NCBI GenBank assembly: GCA_021397835.1
Contig: JAJFZO010000049.1
Span: 6,205,001-6,269,000, forward strand
DNA from: Moringa oleifera
Taxonomy: Eukaryota > Streptophyta > Magnoliopsida > Brassicales > Moringaceae
Direction: 5' to 3'
Length of the DNA stretch: 64,000 nucleotides
In this document: in pieces, positions 61,301-64,000 of the stretch
Position numbering within the stretch: position 1 is the stretch's first letter
Layout of the letters: the number at the start of each line of letters is the position of its first letter
Made by a program: the position numbers and the translations under genes
Notes under the pieces: generated by a model
Database searches by the model: none
Seen by the model: only the letters and a program-made list of their open reading frames with translations
Told to the model about the DNA's origin: nothing

Positions 61301-64000
61301 TAATTTTTATTACTCATGCTCTCCATACTCTCCGGCGGGGAAGGATCAATAGGAAGGATGAAGAACCAATTCTAACTTGTAAGTTCATGCTAGATTATTT
61401 GTGGCCTTAACATTTCTACATTTGATCCTGCCTTGGAAAAGGCAATTCTTTTTGCTGTTGGGAACACTCTAGTGTGTGACGACCTTGATGAAGCCAAGGC
61501 TCTTAGTTGGAGTGGTGAGAGGTTTAAAGGTAAACTCTTAATCTTGTTTATTAGTAAATCGTTGGTTTCACTCATATTCATTTCATATTTACTTTCGAGT
61601 TTTATGTTCTTTTGTTAGTTGTAACTGTTGATGGAATATTACTCACAAAGTCTGGCACAATGACTGGTGGTACAAGTGGTGGAATGGAAGCAAGGTCAAA
61701 ACAGTGGGATGATAAAAAGATTGAAGGTTAGTTCCATAATTGTGGGTTTCAAGGCCTCTTTTGCTGTGTGTTAACCGTTGTTATTGTGTAGGACTTAAGA
61801 AAAAAAAAGAAGAGCTTGAATTGCAATTGGATAAGTTGGGATCAATTAGGGAGATGCAGCTGAAGGAGTCTGAAACATCTGGAAAAATTAGTGGACTTGA
61901 AAAGAAGATTCAGTATGCTGAAATTGAGAAGGTAACTTCAGTGACCGACACTGGTATTGGTTCTCTTTATGCCTTTTTCACAAAAGTACAATCATTTCAA
62001 ACTTCTTTAATATCTAAGGTGGGAATTTGGAAACTCTAAACAAGGATTTGTCTTGATTCTTTACTTCTTGGCCCCAGGAGTTTTGGCTTTGAGGGATGGA
62101 AGTTTATTAAATTGGCTTTTTAGGGTTTTTAATATTATCATACCCTTTTGTTATTGCTGCTAGGATACTTCACTTTCATGGGTCTCCCCGATGGGTATCC
62201 CCCATCTGTTTGTATATTGATAATCTCTTTTATCCTTAGCCCTCGCAAAGGGAAAAAAAAGATGGGAAAGGGGCTACTTATTCTTTAAAATATGATTGTT
62301 CGTTATCTTTCCAAATTTTTTGGAGGTAAATTGTTTTCAACTGGAGAAGATGAGTTCAAATAGCTTGTATGTAATACGTAGTAAAGAACTAGAAGGGCTT
62401 TCTTAAAAGTTAAAAGTACTAAAGAAGTAAAATTTGATTGGGCAAGTTAAACCTCAGTTATCTTGTACGCCTGTGGATAAAATCTATTGTTAGTCATTGA
62501 TGCTGACTGAAAGAAGATGTAGCACTATTGTGCATGATCCAGGCAGAGTAGTGGTGAAGATTGATGAGCCAGATTATCTGGATTTCTTCGAAGTTTACAA
62601 GATCCATATGTGGTGCTCATTGAGATGGTGATGTAGAAAGACATAGTCCTTTCCATTTGTGCTCTCCGTGTGTGTGTGTGCGCATGTGCTCTCTTTCTCT
62701 CCCTCTATGTGTTTGTCTATATGTGTGCATATGCATGTCTAGTGTGTATGTGCACACTTGGTGTGTTGTACCTTTATGCTTGTGCTTGCTTTCCTTTGGG
62801 TGTGCCTCAAGAGATATATTAGCTTGTGGGCTATAAAGTTATATGTTTAATTTGGAAGGTGTTAGGAGAAGAGTGTAGAGGCCAAAAAAATATATAGGGG
62901 TTAAGCTGTTCGTATATACTGCTCTAAAATACTATCAGAAAAGAATGATAAATTAACAGAAAATATGATCTTTGATGTCAAGAAACAGTTTTTACTGATA
63001 TGCAGTATGTACAATGTGTTGTGTTATAATATTCATAACTCCCGATTCATCATCCAATCGTAGTGCCTTCCCTGGACAATGAATGACCCTGGGAAGTTGT
63101 ATTGCAGCGTAGTATCGAGGACAAACTTGCAAACTTGAAGAAGGAAAAACGGAATATTAAAGAAGAAATTGCTCGCATAAATCCTGAACTTCGTAAGGTG
63201 ATTATCTAGACCTCTCTTCAATTATATCTGATCATTAACTCATGTCCTTCATTGTCTAGTGATTTAACTTGTTATTAATACTGATTTCAGATAAAAGATA
63301 GTGCTGATAAGAGGCATATGGAAATCATGAAGTTGGAGAAGAGGATTAATGAGATTGTTGATCGTATCTACAAAGATTTTAGTCGGTCTGTTGGGGTGGC
63401 AAACATCCGTGAGTATGAAGAAAACCAACTCAAGGCTGCCCAGCATACAGCTGAAGAAAGGCTTAGCTTGAGTAATCAGTTAGCAAAGTTGAAGTACCAG
63501 TATGTATACCCTTCTAGCAGCCTATTTTTCTTTTTTTTTCTTATTTTTTGAGCAGCTATCAGCCTATTTTTCTTATCAAGTGCTTGGCATTGCCATTATT
63601 TCTTCAATATTGTTTACGCAATAAGCTTTTTTTAATAAAAAACTCGTATAGCTTCCTCTGATGTGTTGCATATGACTCAACCTTCATACTTGGCTTCCCA
63701 GTTATCCTCATTATTGATTCATGTGAATTTATTCCTCTGCTTTTTTGGTCAATCCTCGTATCTTTATGCTTCTGGTCCTTTAAACTATTTTAATTCTAAT
63801 AATTTTTGCTCATATGGTTTTGGCTCTTATGTTGGAAAATTTGATTGACTTTTGGTGCATTCCACTGAAACTTCCTGAAGTTCTTTTAGGTGGTCTTTCT
63901 GTTCTTTAGTAAATTTTCTCATCTTCATAAGAGACATCGTATATGATTATGATTTTGTGTAGAAGAAATATAACTGCTAGAAGAAGATATTTCTTTTTTC
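54015..64000 (+). CDS. SMC1: Cohesin subunit SMC1 (partial, 3' end beyond window)
   Basis: Twelve exons read in phase: 54015-54455, 54934-55170, 56526-56759, 57044-57282, 58971-59237, 59470-59740, 60381-60505, 61420-61529, 61619-61726, 61792-61931, 63108-63197 and 63291-63499, then an intron runs to the window end. They encode about 823 of roughly 1,200 aa. SMC1 pairs with SMC3 and the SCC1/REC8 kleisin to hold sister chromatids. The N-terminal ATPase half carries Walker [10 protein letters not shown] at residues 39-47 ([18 protein letters not shown]). A long charged coiled coil follows (about 170-510). The hinge spans about 520-680 ([20 protein letters not shown], then [32 protein letters not shown] and [13 protein letters not shown]). 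The returning coiled coil is seen up to [10 protein letters not shown]. The signature motif and Walker B lie beyond the window. Intron 7 is AT-AC rather than GT-AG. Introns 2 and 4 carry repeats. No frame damage seen. Confidence 0.96.
55311..55404. repeat. Composite microsatellite (GT, AT, AC, CT, GT)
   Basis: A GT run, then AT, AC and CT runs, then GT again, in SMC1 intron 2 (55171-56525). The GT and AC arms are complementary, so the single strand can fold on itself. Confidence 0.93.
55480..56350 (-). mobile_element. 3' fragment of an L1-type LINE in SMC1 intron 2
   Basis: On the minus strand, relics of the LINE C-terminal region are readable: [11 protein letters not shown] near 56.16 kb, a longer frame at 56146-55877 ([20 protein letters not shown]), and the zinc-binding tail as [19 protein letters not shown] near 55.8 kb. 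These align with the tails of the two LINEs in the RHON1-like intron but represent a different, diverged copy. RT and endonuclease parts are absent, so this is a 5'-truncated insertion, antisense to SMC1. Confidence 0.7.
57736..57803. repeat. Perfect 34-bp tandem duplication
   Basis: Two identical units at 57736-57769 and 57770-57803 (ATTCTAACTTCTAATACTCA...) in SMC1 intron 4 (57283-58970). Confidence 0.93.
60506..61419 (+). other. U12-type AT-AC intron of SMC1 (intron 7)
   Basis: The exon before ends GATGTAATTCA and the exon after begins ATTTGATCCTGCC; joined they read [12 protein letters not shown], the expected SMC1 hinge sequence. The intron begins ATATCCTTT, the minor-spliceosome 5' splice site, and ends CCTTAAC followed by ATTTCTAC, a near-consensus U12 branch site about 9-10 nt from a terminal AC. 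No GT-AG pair gives the same in-frame junction. Length is 914 bases. It should be spliced by the U11/U12-U4atac/U6atac machinery. Confidence 0.92.

Noticed and set aside
62640..62770. GT-rich tract in SMC1 intron 10 as a functional element
   Set aside because: Simple low-complexity intron sequence with no boundaries or symmetry.

Overview
This window is nuclear DNA from a eudicot plant. The evidence is multi-exon genes with GT-AG introns, very AT-rich intergenic DNA, degenerate plant L1-type LINEs, and gene families known from Arabidopsis (PUB, XBAT, RHON1, TOL, SMC1). The species cannot be named from the sequence alone. All exon models below were built by hand from reading frame, splice dinucleotides and remembered family architecture, and their phases join consistently.

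Layout. (1) 2.4-5.7 kb, minus: a PUB3/PUB4-type U-box/ARM E3 ligase (4 coding exons, 792 aa) with a likely 5' UTR exon near 7.2 kb. (2) 10.4-16.9 kb, minus: an XBAT34/XBAT35-type ankyrin-RING protein (9 exons, 489 aa). (3) 18.2-35.4 kb, minus: a RHON1-like plastid Rho-N protein (2 exons, 393 aa), split by one ~16-kb intron that holds two related degenerate LINEs in opposite orientation, one carrying a nested Mutator-type MITE. (4) 36.7-44.0 kb, minus: a peptidase S24/S26-like protein (5 exons, 205 aa) without the catalytic Ser and Lys. (5) 44-50 kb: AT-rich intergenic DNA with repeat remnants. (6) 50.7-52.8 kb, plus: a TOL2-like VHS-GAT protein (3 coding exons, 364 aa). (7) 54.0 kb to the window end, plus: cohesin SMC1 (12 exons seen, ~823 of ~1,200 aa; the gene runs off the edge), including one U12-type AT-AC intron.

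The genes are not an operon. Their themes are ubiquitin-dependent sorting and turnover (PUB, XBAT, TOL), plastid RNA processing (RHON1) and chromosome cohesion (SMC1). The order RHON1, S26-like, TOL2 matches, from memory, the consecutive Arabidopsis genes At1g06190, At1g06200 and At1g06210, so this is probably an ancestral microsynteny block stretched here by transposons.

I see no clearly new multi-gene system. The best leads are the AT-AC intron in SMC1, the XBAT35-like RING that has lost a zinc ligand and the linchpin arginine, the transposon-filled RHON1 intron, and the conserved-looking pseudoprotease.
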